From contig JADIMO010000117.1 of NCBI GenBank assembly GCA_017694755.1, positions 1 to 32,296 on the forward strand: a DNA stretch of 32,296 nucleotides, written 5' to 3'. This document shows positions 14,998-22,786 of the stretch, in pieces; within the stretch, counting starts at the first letter, position 1, and each line of letters begins with the position of its first letter. A model generated the notes under the pieces. It searched no databases. It saw nothing but the letters and a program-made list of their open reading frames with translations, and was not told where the DNA came from. This stretch comes from Candidatus Cryptobacteroides merdavium (lineage in GTDB: Bacteria > Bacteroidota > Bacteroidia > Bacteroidales > UBA932). The position numbers and the translations under genes were made by a program.

Positions 14998-15037
14998 AGT
15001 TTTAATCTCCTATTTTTTATTTTTTGTTTTCTTTTAA

Positions 15038-15118
15038 TTTGTCTTCCGGACTTCCTTCGGGCATCTGCCTTCGGGTCGTTCCTTCAGACTTTCTTTGTCT
15101 TCCGGACTTCCTTCGGGC
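15038..15118. repeat. Direct repeat in the hsp20 upstream region
   Basis: A 25-nt sequence at 15038-15062 (core CTTCCGGACTTCCTTCGGGC) is repeated exactly at 15094-15118, and degenerate CTTCGGG/CCTCCGG copies lie between and after (to about 15148). On the minus strand this is part of the predicted hsp20 leader, where GGGC-GAGA-GCCC forms a GNRA-type hairpin. No function is known to me. Confidence 0.8.
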
Positions 15119-15157
15119 TCTCGCCCTCCGGCCTTTCCGTCGGACGCCTTAGATAAT

Positions 15158-15173
15158 ATCAATCTACGTGCCA
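15158..15173 (-). promoter_or_regulatory. Possible sigma-54-type promoter for hsp20
   Basis: On the minus strand TGGCAC-N5-TTGAT resembles TGGCAC-N5-TTGCW with the correct spacing but GA instead of the important GC in the -12 half. If used, the hsp20 leader would be about 150 nt and include the repeats. No good TAnnTTTG was found for hsp20. Confidence 0.3.
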
Positions 15174-15213
15174 ATTATAAAATGTTACATATGAGTGAAA
15201 TTCTGTCATAATA

Positions 15214-15241
15214 TGTCGCCATAATGTCCATTATTGTGACA
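15214..15241. promoter_or_regulatory. Imperfect dyad between hsp20 and uvrA
   Basis: TGTCGCCATAAT (15214-15225) and ATTATTGTGACA (15230-15241) are inverted with 10 of 12 matches. An ATATGTC motif occurs at 15211-15217 and again just beyond the dyad at 15243-15249, partly overlapping it. A likely protein-binding site; which gene it controls is unknown. Confidence 0.4.
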
Positions 15242-15298
15242 ATATGTCAATTCTTCGGCTGTTCTTCAGGCTTATATCCCGGAAACCGGAAAATTTGT

Positions 15299-15306
15299 TA
15301 ACTTTG
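15299..15306 (+). promoter_or_regulatory. -7 promoter box of uvrA
   Basis: TAACTTTG, 24 bp before ATG 15331. It fits TAnnTTTG; no TTTG at the -33 distance. It also argues against the longer ORF start at 15244. Confidence 0.5.
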
Positions 15307-15330
15307 AAGCTGGTTTTTCAGGAGGTGGTT

Positions 15331-18240
15331 ATGGCTGACAGTAGCAGTATTTTGATCAAAGGAGCCAAGGTGAACAATCTCAAGGACATCACACTTGAGA
15401 TCCCGAGAGGAAAGTTTGTGGTAATCACCGGTATATCAGGCTCCGGAAAGTCTTCTCTCGCATTCGATACCTTGTTTGCGGAGGGTCAGAGGCGTTTCGC
15501 GGAAAGCCTGTCATCCTATGCAAGACAGTTCCTCGGCAGGATGGTAAAGCCTGATGTCGAGTCAATTGAGGGCATACCACCGGCAATTGCAATTGAGCAG
15601 AAGGTCAATACCAGGAATCCTCGCTCAACTGTAGCTACCAGTACTGAAATCTATGATTATCTGAGGATAATATTTGCCCGGATAGGGCGGACTTTCTCTC
15701 CGATAAGCGGAAAGGAAGTCAAATGCCATACAGCCAACGATGTCATTGAATACATATTTACCTGTGAGCCCTCTGTGGCATATCTTCTATCGGACATTTC
15801 CTGGAGCAGCAGGGAAGACAAGGTAGAGCTGATGCTGAGACTCAAGGAGGAGGGTTATTCAAGGTTCTTCACAGACAGACCAGTCCGTATAGAAGAGGTG
15901 ATGAAACTCTCTGAGTCCGGGGAATACCCTGAGCAGGTGTACCTTCTCGTTGACAGACTGCGCATACCTTCTGTCACATGGGCTGCTGACGGAGAGGCGA
16001 AGGCAGTGTCTTCAGACGGTACCGAATTGTCGGGTATGGAATGGGACGATCTGAATACAAGACTGCATTCATCCATAGAGACTGCATTTGACAAAGGCAA
16101 TGGAGTTCTGCTCGTGCGGAAGGAGTATCCTGCATCCGGAGCTGACGGAAGTGCCCCACGTGTCGAGACCAGGCAGTTCATCAACCGTTTCGAGGCAGAC
16201 GGGATGACATTCCACGAACCGGATGAATATATGTTCAGCTTCAACAGTCCTCTAGGTGCCTGCCCGGTATGCGGCGGCCTGGGCCAGATAATCGGCATAA
16301 GCGAGGATCTGGTGATTCCGGATAAGAGCAAGAGCATATATGACGGTGCCATCGCATGCTGGAGAGGGGAGAAGATGGGGTGGTTCAAGGACCATCTCGT
16401 GATGAATGCCTCCAGATACGGGGTACCAGTCTTTGAACCTTACTGCAATCTGACTAAAGAACAGAAGGATATCGTATGGCAGGGCCGCAAGGGAAAGAGC
16501 GAGGATGATTCGATAATAGGAATCAACGAGTTCTTCAAATGGGTCGATGCCAACAAATACAAGATACAGTACAAATACATGCTCAGCCGATATTCCGGCA
16601 AGACGGTGTGCCGTGAATGCGGAGGGAGCAGGCTCCGCAAGGATGCCCTTTATGTAAAGGTCGGAGGCAAGAACATCAACGATCTGCTGTGCATGAATGT
16701 GGACAGTCTTCTTGATTTTTTCAAGACTCTGAAGCTTACCGAATATGAACGGGCAATCGTGTCGAAGGCTGTGTCGGAAGTTGTATCGAGGCTGCAGTAC
16801 ATAAAGGATGTCGGGCTTTCATACCTGACACTCAACAGGACATCCAATACCTTGTCCGGAGGTGAGAGCCAGAGGATCAATCTGGTGACGGCCCTCGGAA
16901 GTTCTCTCGTAGGTTCCCTCTATATACTTGATGAACCGAGCATAGGCCTTCATCCGAGGGATACGGCAAGGCTGATCGCTGTGTTGCGCCGTCTCAGGGA
17001 CATCGGCAATACTGTAGTCGTGGTCGAGCATGATGAGGAAATAATGCGTGCGGCTGACCTCCTCATAGACATGGGCCCTTATGCCGGAGTGAACGGAGGG
17101 GAAGTGGTCTTCAAGGGCAGGTTAGGGGATCCTGTCGATGATGAGACTATGTCTGAATCTCTTACTCTGCAGTATCTGGAGGGTGGACGCAAAAGGTACA
17201 CAAGGACAAAGCGCCCGTGGACATATTCCATTACTGTAGAAGGAGCTATGGAGCACAATCTCAAGAACATAGATGTACGTTTCCCTCTTGGCGTGCTTAC
17301 TGTTGTGACCGGTGTGAGCGGCAGCGGCAAGTCTTCGCTTGTCGGGGACATTCTCTATCCGGCTCTTTTCCGTCACATCAACCATACCGGTTCTGCTCCC
17401 GGGACATTCCGTGGCCTTGCCGGCAATCTTGACCGGATCACTCAGGTGGAGTATGTTGACCAGAACCCTATCGGCAAGAGCTCCAGGTCGAATGCCGTAA
17501 CGTATCTGAAGGTATATGACGACATCAGGAAGCTCCTTTCTGACCAGCCTTATGCAAAACTCAACGGATATACCCCTTCACATTTCTCTTTCAACATGGA
17601 CGGAGGCCGTTGCCCTGAATGCCAAGGCGAAGGCTTCGTGAAGATAGGTATGCAGTTCATGGCTGATGTCACCATGGTATGTGAAGCCTGCGGAGGAAAG
17701 AGGTTCAAGCCGGATATACTTGAAGTCCGCTATAAGGGCAAGAATATAGATGACATCCTGAACATGAGTGTCGAAGAGGCAATAGACTTCTTCTCTTCAC
17801 AGGAAGATGCCACGGCTAAGAAGATTGCGGCCGGACTGAAGCCTCTTGTGGATGTCGGACTGTCATATATCAAGCTCGGGCAGAGCAGCAGTACCCTGAG
17901 CGGTGGAGAAAGCCAGAGGATAAAGCTTGCATATTTCCTCTCAATGAACGATTCGTCCTCAAAGGCGGCATCCCAGCGCATAATGTTCATATTCGACGAG
18001 CCTACTACCGGTCTCCATTTCTATGATGTGGAGAAGCTGCTCAAGTCTTTTGATGAGCTTCTTGCAAAGGGCCACTCCATTGTCGTGGTGGAGCACAATC
18101 CTGATGTGATCAAGGCTGCGGACTGGGTCATCGACCTAGGCCCGGATGCTGGAGACGCCGGCGGACAGGTAGTGTTCGAAGGTACTCCGGAGGATCTCAT
18201 CGCCAAGGCAGATACCTATACTGCAAAGTATCTCCGCTGA
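15331..18240 (+). CDS. uvrA: Excinuclease ABC subunit A
   Basis: 969 aa from ATG 15331, supported by GGAGG at 15321-15325 and the -7 box upstream. Damage-recognition ATPase of nucleotide excision repair, working as a dimer with UvrB. First ABC domain: Walker A GISGSGKSS near residue 34 and RRFAESLSSYARQFLGRM, then zinc motifs CPVCGGLG and CRECGGSR, signature LSGGESQR and Walker B LYILDEPSIGLH. Second ABC domain: Walker A GVSGSGKSS, zinc module CPECQGEG...CEACGGKR, signature LSGGESQR and Walker B MFIFDEPTTGLHF. Full length with all zinc-binding cysteines, so a canonical UvrA rather than a short UvrA2. Convergent with the next gene, 6 bp between the stops. Confidence 0.96.
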   Translation: MADSSSILIKGAKVNNLKDITLEIPRGKFVVITGISGSGKSSLAFDTLFAEGQRRFAESLSSYARQFLGRMVKPDVESIEGIPPAIAIEQKVNTRNPRSTVATSTEIYDYLRIIFARIGRTFSPISGKEVKCHTANDVIEYIFTCEPSVAYLLSDISWSSREDKVELMLRLKEEGYSRFFTDRPVRIEEVMKLSESGEYPEQVYLLVDRLRIPSVTWAADGEAKAVSSDGTELSGMEWDDLNTRLHSSIETAFDKGNGVLLVRKEYPASGADGSAPRVETRQFINRFEADGMTFHEPDEYMFSFNSPLGACPVCGGLGQIIGISEDLVIPDKSKSIYDGAIACWRGEKMGWFKDHLVMNASRYGVPVFEPYCNLTKEQKDIVWQGRKGKSEDDSIIGINEFFKWVDANKYKIQYKYMLSRYSGKTVCRECGGSRLRKDALYVKVGGKNINDLLCMNVDSLLDFFKTLKLTEYERAIVSKAVSEVVSRLQYIKDVGLSYLTLNRTSNTLSGGESQRINLVTALGSSLVGSLYILDEPSIGLHPRDTARLIAVLRRLRDIGNTVVVVEHDEEIMRAADLLIDMGPYAGVNGGEVVFKGRLGDPVDDETMSESLTLQYLEGGRKRYTRTKRPWTYSITVEGAMEHNLKNIDVRFPLGVLTVVTGVSGSGKSSLVGDILYPALFRHINHTGSAPGTFRGLAGNLDRITQVEYVDQNPIGKSSRSNAVTYLKVYDDIRKLLSDQPYAKLNGYTPSHFSFNMDGGRCPECQGEGFVKIGMQFMADVTMVCEACGGKRFKPDILEVRYKGKNIDDILNMSVEEAIDFFSSQEDATAKKIAAGLKPLVDVGLSYIKLGQSSSTLSGGESQRIKLAYFLSMNDSSSKAASQRIMFIFDEPTTGLHFYDVEKLLKSFDELLAKGHSIVVVEHNPDVIKAADWVIDLGPDAGDAGGQVVFEGTPEDLIAKADTYTAKYLR

Positions 18241-18251
18241 CAATGGTCAGC
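18236..18251. repeat. Small dyad over two convergent stop codons
   Basis: GCTGAC-AATG-GTCAGC: 6-bp arms that include the TGA of uvrA (18238-18240) and the TGA of the convergent lipoprotein (18247-18249). No T-tract follows, so it is not a classical terminator; no other terminator is seen between these two genes. Confidence 0.5.
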
Positions 18252-19800
18252 CTACCTCAATGACCACCATTTCGCTCTGGTTGAGGGGATAGCCTGCTTC
18301 CATGAAGAGAAGGCCTGATCCGTTTTTCTTGAGAGAAAGGACTGCCCCACGGCCGTCGGCATCTATTTCATAGTCGTAGATGCCTCTTTCCTTGTCAAAT
18401 TCAAGATAGTCAAGGCCTATGTCAAAAGATGCTGAGGGTGGAAAATATTCGCACCATACATGGATCTTTTCCCCTGCCTTGCCCCGTATGAAATTCCCAG
18501 GATATAGTCTAATGTAGTAAGGGGAGAATCCGACATCCACCGTACATTCAGCATATGCACCGCCTCCGTCAGAGGCATAGCATCTTATCGTGCATCTACC
18601 TTCAGATAATGCAGTCACTGTTCCGTCTGATGAAACCCTTGCTACAGCAGGATTGTCTGTCTCCCATACCAAGTCTGCCTTAGCATCTTCAGGTATCATA
18701 TATGCCTTCAGGACTGCGGTCTCCCCTTCATATGTCATCCTGAGAGAAGAGTATGATAGCTCGATCTCGTCTACATATTCCGCAATCGCGCTCTTGTCCA
18801 CCCTCCAGCTGTCTTCCCTGAGTCCGTCGTCATAAGGAGCAATGCACACGTTGTAGTGGCAGTTACGTCTGACATCAAAGTTGCCGTTGTCTTCCCCAAG
18901 GTAGAATCTGTAGACAAGGCTTTCTCCCGGCCTTGTATAATATCTGTCTGAACTGTAGTCAGCCTCAATCTCTATATAGGAACATACCCTTGCTTTAGGG
19001 TCATTGTCTGCCAGTATCTTTTCATTGTCCGGAGTATCAGCTGCGAGCAGGTCACCCTGCATGTTCTCAAGCATATAGACACTGGTTTTCCCGCTTCTTC
19101 CGAATTCTTCATCGTAGTTCAGCCGTGCTACTGCATCATCTTCTTTGCTGAACCCATGCAGGAAGATGTCATCCTCGGATTCGGCCCTGCTCTCCCGGAA
19201 CAGCAATACTGACTTGGGACATCCTCCTATGCTTATTTTCCTTACTGTGAATTCCACATTGTCTGAAAGCCTGCTGCGGTCGATGCTTAATGATATCTTT
19301 GACATTGCCCTGTCCAGAGAAATGGAGATATGTCCGTCATCAGATATGACTGTACCCTCACTCTTCCCGCTCATAGGGATGCCGATACGGTAATCATCCG
19401 GATATACGAGATGGTATCTGTATGAAAGAAGTTCATCCATGGAAGTTGCCGGAATCCTGTAGCCGGCATTGGCGCATACATATATGGAATATCTGCATCC
19501 ACGCAGAAGAGAGGTCTCATGGATGTATGCACCATTTTCACTCCTGAAACCTGAGATATCAGAATAGCAGCTTTCTTCAAGCACTCCGTGCTGATTGAAA
19601 ATAAATATGTTGAGATCACTCACCTTGTCTTCATCCGGGTCTGCAGACCTTGATCCTGGGGTCTGTAGTGCCGGAACAATCTCTATGCGGGTATTGTCCC
19701 TCTCCGGTGCGGGCATATGTCCTATGTCAGAGCATCCGCATAGGCCTGCAGATAGCGAACAAAGTAAGATGGCCGCTGTATTTGATGTAGTCTTGCACAT
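18247..19800 (-). CDS. FimB/Mfa2-type lipoprotein with BIG2-like domain
   Basis: 517 aa. SPII signal peptide ending SAGLCGC (around residue 23). Residues ~30-330 resemble the fimbrillin-associated families of Bacteroidales: an early LNIFIFNQHGVLEE strand and a late YRFYLGEDN...NCHYNVCI segment are typical of FimB/Mfa2 and DUF4906-like proteins. Residues ~345-425 form a BIG2-like Ig domain (LVWETDNPAVARVSSDGTVT, then GRCTIRCYASD), and ~90 more residues of unassigned beta-rich sequence follow. Probable outer-membrane-anchored or fimbrial accessory protein. It lies 41 bp after a second FimB/Mfa2-like lipoprotein, so the two form an operon. No major fimbrillin gene is nearby. Confidence 0.82.
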   Translation of the reverse strand: MCKTTSNTAAILLCSLSAGLCGCSDIGHMPAPERDNTRIEIVPALQTPGSRSADPDEDKVSDLNIFIFNQHGVLEESCYSDISGFRSENGAYIHETSLLRGCRYSIYVCANAGYRIPATSMDELLSYRYHLVYPDDYRIGIPMSGKSEGTVISDDGHISISLDRAMSKISLSIDRSRLSDNVEFTVRKISIGGCPKSVLLFRESRAESEDDIFLHGFSKEDDAVARLNYDEEFGRSGKTSVYMLENMQGDLLAADTPDNEKILADNDPKARVCSYIEIEADYSSDRYYTRPGESLVYRFYLGEDNGNFDVRRNCHYNVCIAPYDDGLREDSWRVDKSAIAEYVDEIELSYSSLRMTYEGETAVLKAYMIPEDAKADLVWETDNPAVARVSSDGTVTALSEGRCTIRCYASDGGGAYAECTVDVGFSPYYIRLYPGNFIRGKAGEKIHVWCEYFPPSASFDIGLDYLEFDKERGIYDYEIDADGRGAVLSLKKNGSGLLFMEAGYPLNQSEMVVIEVG

Positions 19801-19841
19801 ATTGAATCAGAAAGTGTTACTATATCTGGAATTGTCCCATG

Positions 19842-20948
19842 TCAGAAAGTTATCTCGTCTTCTTCCAGTTCGTCCCATGGCCTGACGGTCATGTTTATAT
19901 CCACCATTGTTACATCTGCTGGAATATCAGGGTCCGTCGTCCCGGTTCTGGTGATGATTATGTCATAGACATACCTTGAGTTCCTGCCTACACCTACCTC
20001 TCCTTGCAGGTCATCTCCCCTGTTGATGTCTATAGGATAGTAGTATGTCTGTCCGCATAATTTCCCCTCTATCACAAGACGAGTGAAAGGTGATCCTATG
20101 CTCTGCTCCACACAGTCATTGGGATAGCAGTAAAGTGATATCCCCGGGTAGACCGTGTTGTCCCCGATATTGCCGGCCAGTGTGCCGGAGAGCATTTCAG
20201 GATGACTCATCCTTGACATGTCAGTTTCGGAAAGACCTGCCGCATTTATTATTTCCGTCGGCATGAAGCTTTCTTTGTTGAATATAGGTGCCTGTGAATT
20301 GACATTTGTCAGATATATCCTGATGTCAGACAGAACTTCTCCTTGATATGGCCGCCCGCTGAAGTCACAGCGTAAAGAATTGACCTTTATTTCAGATAAT
20401 ATCGGTATCATTTCCATTGTACAGGAGTTTTCTTCTCCCATCGAAATTTCTTTATAGCCGCACATCAGCGGAGCTCCTGGGTCTTCGTCCCATAGTGACG
20501 CAGTTGTCTTCAGCAATGCTTCAAAAGAGTTGATGCCTGACCATGCTGAAATGTCCCTTGCAGGATTTGCTACTGCTGCGATTATCTTCTTTCCTTTCCG
20601 TGAGGCTGCTGTAATTTCTCCGGAGTATGGTCCGGAGAATCTCTGGTAGGAATCGAGCCATCCGAGACGGTCGTTGTTGAATATGAATATATCGATGCAA
20701 CTTGTCCCTGTTGTCTCTTTTATCGGGACTGAAGTGTTGATCATGATGCAGGCTTCTTCTTGCTGAGTCATACCGTACATCAGACCGTTGTCATTTCCAG
20801 AACAGGAATAAAAGGCCGGAAGGAGAATAAGCAAGGCGTACGCAAAAAGAACTTTGCGGTTTAAGAAGAAAAATAGAAAGAACTTCCGGCCTTCTGTAGT
20901 ATTTTTATCTTGTCTATCCATGTCTGAGCTGTTCCATTTCCGTTTCAT
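19842..20948 (-). CDS. FimB/Mfa2-family fimbrial lipoprotein
   Basis: 368 aa from ATG 20948; ATG 20921 (MDRQDK) is an alternative that fits better with the -7 box at 20956-20963. A long N-region precedes the hydrophobic stretch VLFAYALLILLPAFYSC (SPII). The body shows SCIDIFIFNNDRLGWLDSYQ, KKIIAAVANP and MIPILSEIKVNSLRCDF, and ends MTVRPWDELEEDEITF, the usual pattern of Mfa2/FimB anchors, in which a lipid anchor holds a fimbrial tip or base subunit at the surface. First gene of a two-gene operon with the BIG2-containing lipoprotein. The partner fimbrillin is not in this window. Confidence 0.85.
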   Translation of the reverse strand: MKRKWNSSDMDRQDKNTTEGRKFFLFFFLNRKVLFAYALLILLPAFYSCSGNDNGLMYGMTQQEEACIMINTSVPIKETTGTSCIDIFIFNNDRLGWLDSYQRFSGPYSGEITAASRKGKKIIAAVANPARDISAWSGINSFEALLKTTASLWDEDPGAPLMCGYKEISMGEENSCTMEMIPILSEIKVNSLRCDFSGRPYQGEVLSDIRIYLTNVNSQAPIFNKESFMPTEIINAAGLSETDMSRMSHPEMLSGTLAGNIGDNTVYPGISLYCYPNDCVEQSIGSPFTRLVIEGKLCGQTYYYPIDINRGDDLQGEVGVGRNSRYVYDIIITRTGTTDPDIPADVTMVDINMTVRPWDELEEDEITF

Positions 20949-20955
20949 CTGGCTG

Positions 20956-20963
20956 CAAAACTA
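20956..20963 (-). promoter_or_regulatory. -7-like box of the fimbrial lipoprotein operon
   Basis: TAGTTTTG on the minus strand, only 8-15 bp before ATG 20948. If used, translation from ATG 20921 is more likely. No -33 TTTG is seen. Confidence 0.35.
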
Positions 20964-21079
20964 TGTCGGATAATTTGAAACATCTGCAGGATTAAAAATA
21001 AATACTTCAGATTTTTCTGTTTTTTACATTCAGTTTTTCTTTTTTGAATCCTTTTCTCTTTTTTGAAGAAAAATTGTCT

Positions 21080-21087
21080 TAAATTTG
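21080..21087 (+). promoter_or_regulatory. -7-like box of the glycosyltransferase gene
   Basis: TAAATTTG fits TAnnTTTG and lies 53-60 bp before ATG 21140. The nearest TTTG upstream (21062-21065) is only 14 bp away, so the -33 half is poor. Confidence 0.35.
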
Positions 21088-21139
21088 GGAATGCAGCCAT
21101 ATGGCTCTGGAAAGTTGATTTTGAAACCATTTGTCAGGT

Positions 21140-21973
21140 ATGAAGAGGATCTGCGCATTGACCATGGCGAGGAACGATGAGTTCTTTCTACGCCGCTGGG
21201 TCGCGTATTATGGAAAGGAACTGGGGATGGACAATCTTTATGTCTTTCTGGACGGCAAGGACCAGCCATTGCCGGACTGGTGCCCCGGGGTGCACGTGAC
21301 AGCATGTGAGAAGATACAGGGGAAGGTCGTGGAGCTTGACAGACGCAGGCTTGACTTCCTTTCGGACCAGGCTGCCCGTCTTTTCAGGGAATACGATATG
21401 GTGATAGGTACGGATGCAGATGAATTCCTTGTCGTTGATCCTGAACTGGGTCTGACCCTTAGAGAATACCTCTCTGCTTACGGTTCCTGTTCTTCCATAT
21501 CGGGGCTTGGAATTGATGTCGGCCAGAATACTTCCTGTGAAGATGAGATAGATCCTTCAAGACCTTTCCTGTCGCAGAGGCGATATGCCCTGCTAGGGAC
21601 AAGATATACGAAACCGTCTGTCATGTGCAGACCGTTGAGGTGGGGCTCGGGCTTCCACAGGATCAAAGGCCATAATTTCCATATCGGGAAGGATCTGTAC
21701 CTTTTCCATTTCGGATATCTGGACCTTAAGCGTATTGAAGCCAGGTTCCAGGACAAGGACAGGGTAGCTGGCGGGTGGAGCCGTCATCTGGCAAAGAGAG
21801 CACGTACAATCAATCTGGTCAGCCATAGGAAACCTCATGCGTGGGACCGCTGGACAAAAGCTGCAAGAGTCATCCAGACAGTCGTGAGGCCTCCTTATGC
21901 GTGGAACAAGCCTGCGATGTTCAATATGGAGATTGTCGTCAGGATTCCGGAGCGTTTCAGCAATATAATTTAA
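21140..21973 (+). CDS. Glycosyltransferase family 2/92-like protein
   Basis: 277 aa from ATG 21140 (the frame extends to a TTG at 21131). The N-terminus KRICALTMARNDEFFLRRWV is typical for Glyco_tranf_2_4/GT92-type enzymes, followed by LYVFLDGKD and the metal/nucleotide-sugar DxD region in MVIGTDADEFLVVDP. The C-terminal part has KGHNFHIGKDLYLFHFGYLD. No signal peptide or membrane segment. It probably transfers a sugar to a cell-surface glycan; donor and acceptor cannot be told. It stands next to the DUF47 gene (21 bp gap), possibly co-transcribed, with no glycan cluster around it. Confidence 0.87.
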   Translation: MKRICALTMARNDEFFLRRWVAYYGKELGMDNLYVFLDGKDQPLPDWCPGVHVTACEKIQGKVVELDRRRLDFLSDQAARLFREYDMVIGTDADEFLVVDPELGLTLREYLSAYGSCSSISGLGIDVGQNTSCEDEIDPSRPFLSQRRYALLGTRYTKPSVMCRPLRWGSGFHRIKGHNFHIGKDLYLFHFGYLDLKRIEARFQDKDRVAGGWSRHLAKRARTINLVSHRKPHAWDRWTKAARVIQTVVRPPYAWNKPAMFNMEIVVRIPERFSNII

Positions 21974-21994
21974 ACAGAACTTAATTTCAGATAT

Positions 21995-22648
21995 ATGAGA
22001 TTGCTTAGATATTTCCAGAGATTTTCATCTGCAAAGACACATTTCGTCCCCATCTTTTCCCAGCAGGCAGCCTATATCAAGCAGGCATCCTCTGCTCTTG
22101 TGTCAATGATGAAGACCACTGACCAGGCTGAATGGAGACGCCTTGAAAAGGAAGTGAAGATGTGCGAAGTGCAGGGAGATGCCATGTTGACAGAATTCTA
22201 TGAAGAACTCTATGAGAATATAATGGCCCCAATAAGCAGGGACCACCTGCAGACTATCGCAATGTATATTGATGATTTTCTTGACAGCATAAACGGTTCT
22301 GCAAAGGCTGTCCTGCTCTATCAGCCTGAGAAGATCGGCCCGCAGATGCTGGAGCTTGCTCAATATATCGAATATGAGGCAGATGCGTTGAAAGAAATAG
22401 TCTCGATGTTGGGTGATCTGAAGGAAAATTTCTCATCTGTATCTCTCCAATGTGAACGCATATCCGAGCTTGAACATGCTGCTGATGATTCGTATGAAGA
22501 GTTCATAGGAGATATCTTCCGAAATGAGAAGAATCCGATAGAGCTTATGAAGTACAAGAATATCGCAGAGAATCTGGAGATGACCTCCGATTCAGCGAAG
22601 AAGGTATCCGACCATGTCAGGACCATTCTCCTGAGTTACTCTGAATGA
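21995..22648 (+). CDS. DUF47/PhoU-like family protein
   Basis: 217 aa, all-helical, cytoplasmic. It matches the DUF47 family (TIGR00153), related to PhoU: the N-terminal FSSAKTHFVPIFSQQAAYIKQA, the central IAMYIDDFLDSINGSAKAVLL and the C-terminal NIAENLEMTSDSAKKVSDHV are characteristic. Such proteins usually sit beside a PiT phosphate/Na+ symporter gene and modulate it, but here there is none; the flanks are a glycosyltransferase and, after a terminator, the nqr operon. A regulator of phosphate uptake acting on a transporter elsewhere is inference from the family. Confidence 0.9.
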   Translation: MRLLRYFQRFSSAKTHFVPIFSQQAAYIKQASSALVSMMKTTDQAEWRRLEKEVKMCEVQGDAMLTEFYEELYENIMAPISRDHLQTIAMYIDDFLDSINGSAKAVLLYQPEKIGPQMLELAQYIEYEADALKEIVSMLGDLKENFSSVSLQCERISELEHAADDSYEEFIGDIFRNEKNPIELMKYKNIAENLEMTSDSAKKVSDHVRTILLSYSE

Positions 22649-22705
22649 TTGCGTATATCAGACATCCGTGCCCTGATTTTGCTATAAGGTAGTGGAATAA
22701 TAAAA

Positions 22706-22746
22706 GATGCCCTGAAGGTCATATGACTTTCAGGGCATCCTTTTTC
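22706..22746. terminator. Strong bidirectional terminator between the DUF47 gene and nqrF
   Basis: The 34-nt stretch 22706-22739 is an almost perfect palindrome (17-bp arms, one G-T), centred on ATAT. A T run follows on the plus strand (22741-22745), and TTTTA follows the minus-strand arm, so both convergent units end here. Confidence 0.92.
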
Positions 22747-22786
22747 GTCGTGCACCATTCCGGTGAATGGTCTTTTTTCAGTTCTG

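Noticed and set aside
14998..15037. RNA thermometer (fourU or ROSE type) at the hsp20 start
   Set aside because: The 40 nt before the start are almost only A and T-poor on the mRNA; no run of U or anti-SD strand is placed to pair with the GGAG.
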